64,000 nt of DNA, from contig JABTVC010000002.1 in assembly GCA_015075005.1 (NCBI GenBank), forward strand, positions 558,001-622,000. The letters are read 5' to 3'. The notes below the pieces were generated by a model. That model saw only the letters and a program-made list of their open reading frames with translations. It did not search any database and was not told the DNA's origin. Below are positions 54,377-63,064 of the stretch, piece after piece; positions within the stretch are counted from its first letter, which is position 1, and each line of letters begins with the position of its first letter. The stretch is from Planctomycetia bacterium. Its GTDB lineage: Bacteria > Planctomycetota > Brocadiia > Brocadiales > Brocadiaceae. The position numbers were made by a program, and so were the translations under genes.

Positions 54377-55423
54377 ATGAATTCCATCCATAATCGCAGA
54401 CTCGTCATTTTAACCGAAGGAAGGCTTGATACCTTCAGTGCAAAAACTGCTGTTAGCATCATTCGCTATTGCAAAGAAGATGTGGTTGCACTTGTAGACC
54501 GTGTTAACGCAGGGAAAAACCCGGAATCGATTATTGGAGTTGGGGAAGGAATCCCCATTGTCCATACTGTCGGGGAAACATTACATCTTAAACCAACGGC
54601 ACTCCTTATTGGCATTGCACCGCCCGGAGGCATGCTGCCAGCCGAATGGCGCAAGCACATCGCAGATGCTTTAAAAAACAAACTCTCTATTATTAGCGGT
54701 CTCCATTTCCATGTAAGCGAAGACCCTGAATTTCGCCAGCTGGCACATGGCCATCAGGTGGAAATCTGGGATGTCCGTAAGCCTCCTGAAGATATCCCCC
54801 TCGGCACCGGAAAGGCAAAAGAGACAAAGACATTACGTATCCTTACGGTAGGCTCGGACTGCAATATAGGAAAAATGGTGACTTCGATTGAAATAACAAA
54901 AGCCGCTAAGAAACGGGGCATTAACGCCTGTTTTGTAGCTACAGGGCAGACGGGAATCATGATCGATGGCAGCGGAATTGCCGTGGATCATGTCGTTTCC
55001 GATTTCATCTCCGGAGCTGCGGAAAAGCTTGTGCTCGATCGCGCCCACTATGAACTTTTAAGTATCGAGGGACAAGGTGCCATCGTACACCCTGCATATT
55101 CAGGTGTTACCCTTGGTCTGCTGCATGGCTCAGCCCCCCAGGGTCTTATCTTATGCCATCAGCCGGCACGAAAGACGTTGCGGCATTTTAACGATTTTCC
55201 TATTTTGCCGTTCTCTTACCTGATCGAACTCTATGAGAAATTGGCGCAGCCTGTTCAGCCGTGTAAGGTACTCGGCATTTCGCTTAACTGCTTTGGTATG
55301 TCTGACTATGACGCCGCACAGGAGATTCTCAGGGCGGAGAAGGAAACAAAGCTTCCGGCTACTGATCCCATCAAGTTTGGCGTGGACAAATTGATCGATA
55401 ACATCTCTTCCCTTTTACCATGA
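54377..55423 (+). CDS. DUF1611 family protein, DgcN-like (D-glutamate N-acetyltransferase candidate)
   Basis: A 348-residue cytoplasmic protein. An N-terminal Rossmann-like part has LLIGIAPPGGMLPAEWRKHI and SGLHFHVSEDPEF. A P-loop-like LTVGSDCNIGKMVTSIEITK is near residue 155, and VATGQTGIMIDGSGIAVDHV and LSIEGQGAIVHPAYSGVTLG follow. All of these are typical of DUF1611. DUF1611 includes DgcN, which acetylates D-glutamate so that DgcA can epimerise it. The next gene, overlapping by four bases (ATGA), is a DgcA-like epimerase, which supports the assignment. Acetyl-CoA use is inferred, not seen. Confidence 0.8.
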   Translation: MNSIHNRRLVILTEGRLDTFSAKTAVSIIRYCKEDVVALVDRVNAGKNPESIIGVGEGIPIVHTVGETLHLKPTALLIGIAPPGGMLPAEWRKHIADALKNKLSIISGLHFHVSEDPEFRQLAHGHQVEIWDVRKPPEDIPLGTGKAKETKTLRILTVGSDCNIGKMVTSIEITKAAKKRGINACFVATGQTGIMIDGSGIAVDHVVSDFISGAAEKLVLDRAHYELLSIEGQGAIVHPAYSGVTLGLLHGSAPQGLILCHQPARKTLRHFNDFPILPFSYLIELYEKLAQPVQPCKVLGISLNCFGMSDYDAAQEILRAEKETKLPATDPIKFGVDKLIDNISSLLP

Positions 55424-56460
55424 AACTTACTTTTCGTCCCTTAGATTTAAAACTGAAGCACACCTTCCGGATTGCCAGAGAAACCCGCACTATTCAGAAT
55501 AATATCATTCTCTTATTACAAGACAATGACGAAGGAGTCGGACTGGGAGAGGCGGCTCCTACCAGCTATTTTGGAGAGGATGTAAGTAGCGTTACCAAGG
55601 TACTTGTGCAGTCGGACAGCATCTTAAGGCATAGCGATCCCTTCCAGATAGAAGATATAACGAACCACCTTAAAAATGAATTTCCCAAAAGCGCAGCAGC
55701 GCGAGCATCAATTGATATCGCTCTTCATGATATAATTGGCAAGAAGCTGCAAATACCCGTTTACCGGCTTTTGGGTTTAAATCGGCCGGAATCAAAGCTA
55801 ACATCATTTACCATAGGAATTGACACCCTGGAAAAGATGATCAAAAAGGTGGAGGAGGCAAAGGATTTTCCTATACTCAAAATAAAGGTAGGTTTTAAAG
55901 GTGATATAGAGATACTGAGAGAGCTCCGCAAAATAACCAGAGCTGTCTTTCGTGTCGACGCCAATACCGGCTGGACGCCAGAGGAGGCAATAAAAAAATT
56001 GAACCTCATGGAAGATCTTGACGTGGAGCTTGTAGAACAGCCATTTCCCGTTGGCAGTATTGAATCGCTCCGGCAGATCAGACGTTACGTAAAAATTCCT
56101 GTCTTTCTTGATGAAGATATAAAAGATTCAAAAGACATACCCGCATTTTCAGGTGTGGTAGACGGGATTAATATTAAACTGATGAAGTGCGGTGGAATTC
56201 GTGAAGCGCTTCGGATGATTAGCACGGCTCGTGCGCATGGCCTTAAGATAATGGTTGGCTGTAATATAGAAAGCTCTGTGTCTGTAACTGCGGCCGCCCA
56301 TCTAACGTCATTGGTTGACTACATCGATCTCGACGGACATCTCCTTGTAACAAACGACCCTTACCTGGGGGCAACAGTTGACAAGGGGAGACTGACCGTG
56401 CCTTCGGGGAATGGATTGGGAGTAGAGGCACGCGGCAGCGTGTCACAACAGACTATGTAA
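55420..56460 (+). CDS. Enolase-superfamily epimerase, DgcA / dipeptide-epimerase-like
   Basis: 346 residues. The N-terminal capping domain starts LTFRPLDLKLKHTFRIARET. The barrel has ILKIKVGFKG (KxK catalytic lysine, near residue 155), FRVDANTGW, VELVEQPFPVG and VFLDEDIKDS as the three metal ligands. GINIKLMKCGGI carries the opposite-face lysine and DLDGHLLVTND the substrate-end motif. This is the L-Ala-D/L-Glu epimerase branch that also contains DgcA (N-acetyl-D-glutamate racemase). Translational coupling with the DUF1611 gene favours DgcA; muropeptide dipeptide epimerisation is the alternative. Confidence 0.87.
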   Translation: MKLTFRPLDLKLKHTFRIARETRTIQNNIILLLQDNDEGVGLGEAAPTSYFGEDVSSVTKVLVQSDSILRHSDPFQIEDITNHLKNEFPKSAAARASIDIALHDIIGKKLQIPVYRLLGLNRPESKLTSFTIGIDTLEKMIKKVEEAKDFPILKIKVGFKGDIEILRELRKITRAVFRVDANTGWTPEEAIKKLNLMEDLDVELVEQPFPVGSIESLRQIRRYVKIPVFLDEDIKDSKDIPAFSGVVDGINIKLMKCGGIREALRMISTARAHGLKIMVGCNIESSVSVTAAAHLTSLVDYIDLDGHLLVTNDPYLGATVDKGRLTVPSGNGLGVEARGSVSQQTM

Positions 56461-56468
56461 GGGGGTGG

Positions 56469-56492
56469 CACGGACAAACTTGTTTGTCCGTG
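56469..56492 (+). terminator. Hairpin between the epimerase and amidohydrolase genes
   Basis: cacggacaaa (56469-56478) pairs perfectly with tttgtccgtg (56483-56492) across a four-base cttg loop, followed by ggttgttcttg. The 10-bp stem lies nine bases after the epimerase stop. The T-run is imperfect, so it may attenuate rather than end transcription before the amidohydrolase. Confidence 0.55.
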
Positions 56493-56532
56493 GTTGTTCT
56501 TGTAGAGGATAAAAATAGACCTTCAAAAACAA

Positions 56533-57717
56533 ATGATACACAATAAAACACTTATACAGGAAATACTGGCCCACGCCAAAGAGGCGCACGATTATGTTAT
56601 CAGGTTCCGGAGGGACTTCCATAAGCATCCTGAAACTGGTTTTGGAGAAACCCGCACATCCGGTGTTATTGCCGAAGGATTGAAACAGCTGGGACTCCAG
56701 GTACAAACAGATATTGCAAAAACGGGAGTCGTGGCAACCCTTCCGGTTGATGGGGCACCAAGCACGGTTGCCTTCCGGGCCGATATGGATGCCTTACCGA
56801 TAACCGAGGAAAACGACCTTGAATTTAAATCCCAAAACGAAGGGATGTCCCATGCCTGCGGACATGATGCCAATATGGCAATGCTCCTGGGCGCTGCAAA
56901 ACTTATGGTACAGTTGAAGGATAAACTCAAGCGGCAGGTAAAATTCATCTTTCAGCCTTGTGAAGAACAACATCCGGGCGGCGCAAAACTTATGGTAGAG
57001 CAAGGTGTTTTAAAGGATGTGAATGAGATTTACGGATTACATATTGATCCGAATATCCCATCTGGCACCTTTGGAGTACGGGCAGGATCCACGATGGCAG
57101 CCACTGACCGCATTGTCATTACCATTATCGGAAAAGGCGGACACGCCTCAACCCCTCACTTATGTGTAGACCCTATCGTTATTGCAGCCGAAGTAATATT
57201 GGCAATTCAGACGATTGCCTCTCGCAAGGTAAATCCCCTATCCCCCTGCGTAGTGTCTTTGTGTCAAATCTCGGGCGGAACTACCTTCAACGTTATTCCG
57301 GATAAAGTGAAGATCATCGGTACGGTAAGAACCCTTTCCGGGGAATTAAGATACAAGATGCCGGTATTGCTGGAAGAAACTATCCGCGGGATTACTTCCC
57401 TCAATAACGCCACATATCAATTTGAGTATCTTAAGGGACATCCTCCGCTTAATAATCCCCGATCACAGGTGGATTTCATACGCGATAAGATCATTGCATT
57501 ATTTGGCGAAAAATCGGTAGAGCATATAGACCCCAAGATGGGCGGAGAGGATTTTTCGTATTACCTGGAAAAGATACCGGGGGCTTACGTGTTTTTAGGA
57601 TCAGGAAACCTGGAAAAGGGTGCAAGTCAACCGTTACACAGCCCCCGTTTCGTATTGGACGAAGACGTGCTTTACATGGGTTCCGCCCTGTTCACACATA
57701 TTGCCTGTAGCCCGTAA
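56533..57717 (+). CDS. M20 family amidohydrolase / N-acyl-L-amino-acid deacylase
   Basis: A 394-residue two-zinc peptidase-fold enzyme. FRRDFHKHPETGFGETRTSG starts the catalytic domain. VAFRADMDALPITEEN and MSHACGHDANMAMLLGAAKL provide ligands. FQPCEEQHPGGAKLMVEQG carries the E-E pair, with Cys in place of the common Ala. GGHASTPHLCVDPIVIAAEV starts the dimerisation domain. MGGEDFSYYLEKIPGAYVFL is the C-terminal signature. In this operon it could release L-glutamate from N-acetyl-L-glutamate made by the DgcN/DgcA-like pair; hippurate-type or dipeptide hydrolysis is also possible. Confidence 0.87.
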   Translation: MIHNKTLIQEILAHAKEAHDYVIRFRRDFHKHPETGFGETRTSGVIAEGLKQLGLQVQTDIAKTGVVATLPVDGAPSTVAFRADMDALPITEENDLEFKSQNEGMSHACGHDANMAMLLGAAKLMVQLKDKLKRQVKFIFQPCEEQHPGGAKLMVEQGVLKDVNEIYGLHIDPNIPSGTFGVRAGSTMAATDRIVITIIGKGGHASTPHLCVDPIVIAAEVILAIQTIASRKVNPLSPCVVSLCQISGGTTFNVIPDKVKIIGTVRTLSGELRYKMPVLLEETIRGITSLNNATYQFEYLKGHPPLNNPRSQVDFIRDKIIALFGEKSVEHIDPKMGGEDFSYYLEKIPGAYVFLGSGNLEKGASQPLHSPRFVLDEDVLYMGSALFTHIACSP

Positions 57718-57838
57718 ATGAAGATTGAGAATAGTGTCTCGTACAGGTATTTCTGACGGTAATGGGTACGCAGTTTTGAATCAATTCCCTGGCACAGCGG
57801 CAGAGTTTCGTTTTGACTTTCATTCATAAAGCGATATA

Positions 57839-58825
57839 ATGCGCTTATTCTTTGGATATTTTTCTATGGCAATACTAGCAGGGATAGATGAGGCCGGATA
57901 TGGTCCAGTGCTTGGACCTCTGGTGATTACCATCACCGCATTTGATGTGCCGGATGAAAAGGCGGATCATTCCCTGTGGGATCTATTGAAGGATGCTGTT
58001 TCGGATGACCTTAAAGGCAGAAAACAGAGACTTGCTGTTCGGGATAGTAAGAAATTATATCATACAAGCAATGGATTAAAACCATTGGAAGACGGAGTTC
58101 TTTCCTTTCTCCAGCTCAAGGGTTTGAAAATCACGTCCTTTTATCAATTACTCAATAGTTTATCATGCAATAATACCGGAGTTATCGATCGGTATCCGTG
58201 GTATGCTGAGAAGGATTATCCCTTGCCTTTGACCACAAATACTGCTGCTATTTTACATTATGCAGATTTGTTACACTATGCTTTTCATAAGCACGGCGCG
58301 GGGTTTTTCCACGCAAGCAGTTGTATTGTAACCGTGCGGGAATTTAACGAGCAGGTAAGGGTGTTACGGAATAAGTCTGTTGTTTTATTTAATGCGTGTG
58401 CTGTGCTTATTTCCAGACTGTGGAATTTATGTACCGGCCATATACATTTGATTGTTGACAAACAAGGTGGCAGAAATACTTACACGGAGCTCCTGAAAAA
58501 TCAGCTGCCTGTGGCCAATATACGGGTTTTAGAGGAAGGAGCCAGGGTTTCAACCTATGAAGTGGAAGCTGCGCATAAGCAGATGAAGATATCCTTTGTG
58601 GAAAAAGGCGAAGATATGTGCATGTCGGTGGCCCTTGCGTCGATGTTCAGTAAGTATATCCGGGAGTTGTTTATGCGGTTGGAAAATCAATATTGGCTTC
58701 AACTTCTCCCTGGTTTAAAGCCGACGGCAGGCTATTATAGCGATGCGCAGCGATTTTTAGCTGAGATAGCCGACGTTAGGCAGAAAGAATTAATTCAAGA
58801 TAACATTTTGATACGTATTAGGTAA
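57839..58825 (+). CDS. RNase HII-like protein, enlarged
   Basis: 328 residues, against about 200 for ordinary RNase HII. AGIDEAGYGPVLGPLVITIT (near residues 14-33) is the catalytic D-E start. RDSKKLYHTSNGLKPLE gives DSKKL, HLIVDKQGGRNTYTELL a third acidic site, and CMSVALASMFSKYIRELFM mirrors the A-S-x-x-A-K-x-x-R-D block with Glu for Asp. A ~120-residue insert separates the DSKKL and VDK motifs. It may cleave RNA-DNA hybrids or be a divergent relative. ATG 57866 gives an alternative, shorter start. Confidence 0.75.
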   Translation: MRLFFGYFSMAILAGIDEAGYGPVLGPLVITITAFDVPDEKADHSLWDLLKDAVSDDLKGRKQRLAVRDSKKLYHTSNGLKPLEDGVLSFLQLKGLKITSFYQLLNSLSCNNTGVIDRYPWYAEKDYPLPLTTNTAAILHYADLLHYAFHKHGAGFFHASSCIVTVREFNEQVRVLRNKSVVLFNACAVLISRLWNLCTGHIHLIVDKQGGRNTYTELLKNQLPVANIRVLEEGARVSTYEVEAAHKQMKISFVEKGEDMCMSVALASMFSKYIRELFMRLENQYWLQLLPGLKPTAGYYSDAQRFLAEIADVRQKELIQDNILIRIR

Positions 58826-58882
58826 AATATTACAAACTGCGGGGTACAAAAAGTAGAAAAAATAATAAATCATAAAAAATAA

Positions 58883-58920
58883 ACACAGAAAAAAGCTTTT
58901 TAAAGTCTTTTCTTTGTGTC
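58883..58920. repeat. Short inverted repeat (acacagaaaa / ttttctttgtgt type)
   Basis: acacagaaaaaagctttttaaa is opposed by gtcttttctttgtgt, an A/T-rich imperfect hairpin in the 100-base gap before asd. It may be a distant member of the cacagat repeat class or a weak terminator for the RNase HII-like gene. Confidence 0.4.
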
Positions 58921-58968
58921 CTCGGTTTGTGGTTAAAGATTATCGTGATGAAAGGAGTTCGGAAGGAG

Positions 58969-59976
58969 ATGGCGGTAAATGTGGCGGTAGTGGGTGCAAC
59001 AGGCGCCGTAGGTGAGGAATTTATCAGGATACTGGAAAGCAGGAATTTCCCGGTGCAGGAATTGAGATTATTGGCCTCCAAACGTTCTGCCGGAAAAAAG
59101 ATGCGGTTTCGTGGGGCTGATCATACCGTACAGGAATTAACGAGGCATTCATTTCAGGGGATAAAGATTGCCCTCTTTAGTGCAGGGGCAAGCATCAGCA
59201 GGGAATATGTACCCTATGCTATTGAGAGTGGGGCCGTTTGTATAGATAATTCCAGTGCATTTAGAATGGATGACGATGTACCACTGGTGGTGCCTGAGGT
59301 CAATCCCCAGGAGATTCCCAGGCATCATGGAGTGATCGCTAATCCCAATTGTTCCACGATCCAGATGGTGGTTGCCTTAAAACCAATCCATGATGTTGCA
59401 CGAATAAAGCGGGTGGTTGTTTCGACATACCAGGCAGTATCTGGTGCAGGGCTTAAGGCTATTGATGAATTGCAAAAGGAGACGGCCAGTATTCTTTCTG
59501 GCAAGGAAGGTTTTAAGCGAAATCTGTTTCCCCATCAGATTGCATTTAATGTACTGCCTCAGATCCCCCAGAGCAATGCGTTCCTTTCCAATGGATATAC
59601 GTCTGAGGAGATGAAGATGGTGAACGAGACCAAAAAGATCATGGGTGATGCCAGCATCGGGGTGACTGTAACTACCGTTCGTGTACCTGTTGTTCGCTGC
59701 CATAGTGAGTCGGTGAATGTAGAAACGGAGAAAAAAATAACTGCCGCAGAGGTAAAAAAGCTGCTTTCAAAAGCGCCAGGCGTTACGGTGTTAGATGACG
59801 CTGCCAATCAATTATATCCTCTCGCTGCACATGCAACAGGCAAAGACGATGTTTTTGTCGGACGCATTCGTGAGGACGAATCCATTGCACATGGAATCAA
59901 TCTATGGATTGTGAGCGATAATCTTCGAAAGGGCGCCGCCCTGAATGCCATTCAGATTGCCGAGATGTTGTTGTAA
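58969..59976 (+). CDS. asd: Aspartate-semialdehyde dehydrogenase
   Basis: A 335-residue NADP enzyme making aspartate semialdehyde for lysine/diaminopimelate, threonine and methionine. VAVVGATGAVGEEFIRILES is the Rossmann start, and LALFSAG-type IALFSAGASISREY follows. IDNSSAFRMDDDVPLVVPEV, IANPNCSTIQMVVAL (catalytic Cys in NCST), STYQAVSGAGLKAIDELQKE and a late catalytic His region VPVVRCHSESVNVE are present. I chose ATG 58969. An AGGAG at 58953 lies 11 bases before it; the in-frame ATG 58948 would add seven residues outside the family start. Confidence 0.95.
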   Translation: MAVNVAVVGATGAVGEEFIRILESRNFPVQELRLLASKRSAGKKMRFRGADHTVQELTRHSFQGIKIALFSAGASISREYVPYAIESGAVCIDNSSAFRMDDDVPLVVPEVNPQEIPRHHGVIANPNCSTIQMVVALKPIHDVARIKRVVVSTYQAVSGAGLKAIDELQKETASILSGKEGFKRNLFPHQIAFNVLPQIPQSNAFLSNGYTSEEMKMVNETKKIMGDASIGVTVTTVRVPVVRCHSESVNVETEKKITAAEVKKLLSKAPGVTVLDDAANQLYPLAAHATGKDDVFVGRIREDESIAHGINLWIVSDNLRKGAALNAIQIAEMLL

Positions 59977-60185
59977 TATACTACGGTTACTGCATAGTCA
60001 CACGAGGGGTATTCTAAAATCTTTTATTGAAAAGCAAGAAGCCATGTGATAACATTTTATAGTGTTTGCAGTTTTCCGCAACCGGTATAAAATTATACTC
60101 CCGACCCAATGCCCCTTGCACTATTCCTTCGCCTTGATACAAAGTAATTTTTCAAGGCTTCTCATGTATAATCAGTGAAGCACCT

Positions 60186-62075
60186 ATGAAAAAAAGTACC
60201 CTTTTTAGTGAATGTGCCAAGTTGTTGTCATTTGCAAAACCGTATTGGAAATATATGGCGCTGGCTATTGCCAGCATGGTCATTTATACAGCAGCGTATG
60301 GTATCCAGATTTCACTCATTAAACCGATCATAGACAAGCTGCTCCTAAGCAATACCAACACAACCACCCCCTTGCCGAGGGTCGCTATAGACCAAAACAT
60401 TCAAACACAACAAAACACCTCTCCTGTGAAACAGTTTAAAAAACAGGTAATCAGCAAATTTACGGTTATAGAAAAATTACGAAAACGTGCTACGGATTCA
60501 TTTATAAGCATCGGTATTGTAATAGCAATCATCGCCCCGATTATTTCCATCTCCTGTTATTTCCAGCAGTATTTCCGAAATCTCGTCATGTGTTCCGTTG
60601 TTGTGGATATTCGGAACAAAATATGCGACCATCTACTCCCTCAGTCCCTGAGTTTTTTTGAAAACAGGAAGAGTGGTGATCTCCTCTCCAGGTTAACGAA
60701 CGACATCGCGGTAACACAGTCGGGGCTCGCGATCCTTTTCGATGAAATCTTGCTGCAACCCCTGCGGTTAATTTGCGGCTTTTCACTGGCGTTTTATTTT
60801 AGCTGGAAGCTGTCACTGTTGACCTTGATTGCCTTCCCCGTAATATTCATTCCTGTGCTTGTCATGGGCAAGAAGATCAAAAAACATGGAAAGGGCAGCT
60901 TGCGGCGTCTTTCTGACCTTACGGATGCCTTACGGGAGATGTTCGCAGGCATTCGAATTGTAAAGGCGTTTAAGATGGAGGCCGAAGAGAGCCGCGAAAT
61001 CCATGATATTAGTGAACGATTCTTCAGAAAAAGATTAAAAATGATCAAGGTAAAGGCCGCCAACACAAGCACCAGTGAATTCGTTTATTCCCTGGGACTT
61101 GCCGCATTGATCATGCTGGGGGGGTATGTCGTTATGTCCGGGAAAATTACCCCTGGGGAGCTTGGCGGGTTTATTACCGCTATCGGCTTTATGGTAATTT
61201 CTGCCATCAAGAAGTTGGCCAAAAGTTATGCGAGTTTGCAGGAGGCCATGGCTGGCATTAACCGGGTATTCGAACTGTTCACGATCGATACTTCCATAAA
61301 AGATCATCCTGATGCCGTCACCCTGGAGAGCATAAAAGAGGGTATCTCTTTTAAGGACGTAAGTTTCTCCTATGACAACAGCGAAGAATATATCGTGAAG
61401 GATATTAACCTTACCATCCGCAGGGGAGAGGTCGTTGCTCTCGTAGGGAAGAGCGGGGCGGGAAAATCGACCCTTATAAACCTGATACCCCGTTTCTACG
61501 ACCCTGTCAAAGGCAGCATAGAGATCGACGGAACCGATATACGAAAAATTAAGCATGCATCGCTCCTTGCGCACATTGCGATTGTCTCTCAGCAAACCTT
61601 CCTGTTCAACCGCAGCATTAGCGAAAACATACTCTATGGGAGGAAGGATGCTTCGGTCAGGGAAATTTATTCAGCAGCAAAGTCTGCCAATATCCATGAT
61701 TTTATTATGGGGCTTCCCGCTGGATACGATACCGTTGTGGGTGAATTGGGTGTAAAACTATCCGGGGGGCAGCGACAACGGATCGCTATCGCCCGGGCTA
61801 TCTTGAAAAATGCGCCTATTTTACTCCTCGATGAGGCAACTTCGTCACTGGATTATGAATCTGAGAAATTGGTACAGGATGCACTCAACAACCTGATCGT
61901 CGGGAAAACGACCATCATCGTTGCCCACCGTCTTTCCACAATACAACATTGTGATAGAATTATTGTAATGAAAGATGGACATATCGCGGAAACGGGTAGC
62001 CATGAATCCCTCATGGCAGAAGAGGGAGAATACAAACGCGTTTATCAGTTACATTTTGAAACAATTCAGCCATGA
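60186..62075 (+). CDS. ABC exporter, MsbA-type lipid flippase
   Basis: A 629-residue half-transporter. Residues ~15-340 form the six-helix transmembrane domain (YMALAIASMVIYTAAYGIQI; FFENRKSGDLLSRLTNDIAV). A ~60-residue polar insert follows the first helix. The ATPase domain has VALVGKSGAGKSTLINLIPR (Walker A), IAIVSQQTFLFNRSISENIL (Q-loop), KLSGGQRQRIAIARAIL (signature), ILLLDEATSSLDYES (Walker B) and IIVAHRLSTIQHCD (H-loop). It probably flips lipid A or another lipid at the inner membrane. The last four bases overlap rfbD. Confidence 0.9.
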   Translation: MKKSTLFSECAKLLSFAKPYWKYMALAIASMVIYTAAYGIQISLIKPIIDKLLLSNTNTTTPLPRVAIDQNIQTQQNTSPVKQFKKQVISKFTVIEKLRKRATDSFISIGIVIAIIAPIISISCYFQQYFRNLVMCSVVVDIRNKICDHLLPQSLSFFENRKSGDLLSRLTNDIAVTQSGLAILFDEILLQPLRLICGFSLAFYFSWKLSLLTLIAFPVIFIPVLVMGKKIKKHGKGSLRRLSDLTDALREMFAGIRIVKAFKMEAEESREIHDISERFFRKRLKMIKVKAANTSTSEFVYSLGLAALIMLGGYVVMSGKITPGELGGFITAIGFMVISAIKKLAKSYASLQEAMAGINRVFELFTIDTSIKDHPDAVTLESIKEGISFKDVSFSYDNSEEYIVKDINLTIRRGEVVALVGKSGAGKSTLINLIPRFYDPVKGSIEIDGTDIRKIKHASLLAHIAIVSQQTFLFNRSISENILYGRKDASVREIYSAAKSANIHDFIMGLPAGYDTVVGELGVKLSGGQRQRIAIARAILKNAPILLLDEATSSLDYESEKLVQDALNNLIVGKTTIIVAHRLSTIQHCDRIIVMKDGHIAETGSHESLMAEEGEYKRVYQLHFETIQP

Positions 62076-62980
62076 AGATACTCATTATTGGCGCTCAGGG
62101 GATGCTCGGCAGAGACCTCGCCACTCGATTGCCCACCCTGTCAGACTCCTCATTTCCCTGCATTGAGGTTATCGCAGCCAATCATGACCACGTGGATATT
62201 ACGCACGGCCCAAATACCTCAAAATTTATTGGCCAGATTACGCCAGACATCATTGTTAACTGTACCGCATTCACGAATGTAGACGCATGCGAAACTCAGA
62301 TATCTGAGTCATTTGCCGTCAACGCGACCGGAATAAAAAACATTGCGCTGGCGGGAAATGAAACAGGGGCAAAGGTCATCCACATTAGCACCGATTATAT
62401 ATTCGACGGAACCAAGAACGGACCTTATAGTGAAACGGACAAACCAAACCCCATTTCGGTCTATGGAAAGTCAAAACTCGAAGGAGAACGTGAGATACAG
62501 GAAATAAGCGTTAATTACGCCATCATCAGAACGGCCTGGCTCTATGGTCCCTATAAGAAAAATTTTGTGACGACTATACTGAATTTGGGAAGGCAAAAAC
62601 ATACGGTGTCAGTTGTGACCGATCAGTGCGGATGCCCCACGTATACGGCAGACTTATCATATGCAATTTGGAAAATCATATCACTGGATCTCCGTGGACT
62701 GTATCACGTAACGAACTATGGAACATGCTCACGCTATGAGTGGGCTCGGAAGATTTTTGAACTAACCGGTGATCAGGTGTCCGTACTGCCTGTAAAAACT
62801 GCAGATTACAAACGCGCAGCCCTGGTACCCCAAAACTCCTCTCTGGACTGCACGAAATATACCACAGCGAGTGGGCAAAGGATGAGGTCATGGCAGGAGG
62901 CCCTGGAAGAATATATACAAAATTATTTTACTTCAACTGAAATTAACACACATAGATGCACAAAAAAAACTGCTGAATAA
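62072..62980 (+). CDS. rfbD: dTDP-4-dehydrorhamnose reductase
   Basis: A 302-residue SDR enzyme reducing dTDP-4-dehydrorhamnose to dTDP-L-rhamnose. MKILIIGAQGMLGRDLATRL has the NADP loop. IVNCTAFTNVDACE and HISTDYIFDGTKNGPYSETD follow, and NPISVYGKSKLEGEREIQE provides the YxxxK catalytic pair. AWLYGPYKKNFVTTILNLG and DQCGCPTYTADLSYAIW are RfbD/RmlD signatures. The last ~12 residues (STEINTHRCTKKTAE) look repeat-derived. It overlaps the ABC exporter by an ATGA junction. Other rml genes are not in the window. Confidence 0.93.
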   Translation: MKILIIGAQGMLGRDLATRLPTLSDSSFPCIEVIAANHDHVDITHGPNTSKFIGQITPDIIVNCTAFTNVDACETQISESFAVNATGIKNIALAGNETGAKVIHISTDYIFDGTKNGPYSETDKPNPISVYGKSKLEGEREIQEISVNYAIIRTAWLYGPYKKNFVTTILNLGRQKHTVSVVTDQCGCPTYTADLSYAIWKIISLDLRGLYHVTNYGTCSRYEWARKIFELTGDQVSVLPVKTADYKRAALVPQNSSLDCTKYTTASGQRMRSWQEALEEYIQNYFTSTEINTHRCTKKTAE

Positions 62981-63064
62981 TATATTACGATTCACACCTG
63001 GTGAAGCTTATTCAAAGGCAGCAAAGGTCGTTTTATAGCATCTATTTCATTTTCACGTCGAATT

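Noticed and set aside
60134..60172. Possible promoter before the ABC exporter (TTGATA ... TATAAT)
   Set aside because: The spacer is about 27 bases, and no other -35 at 16-18 bases is convincing.
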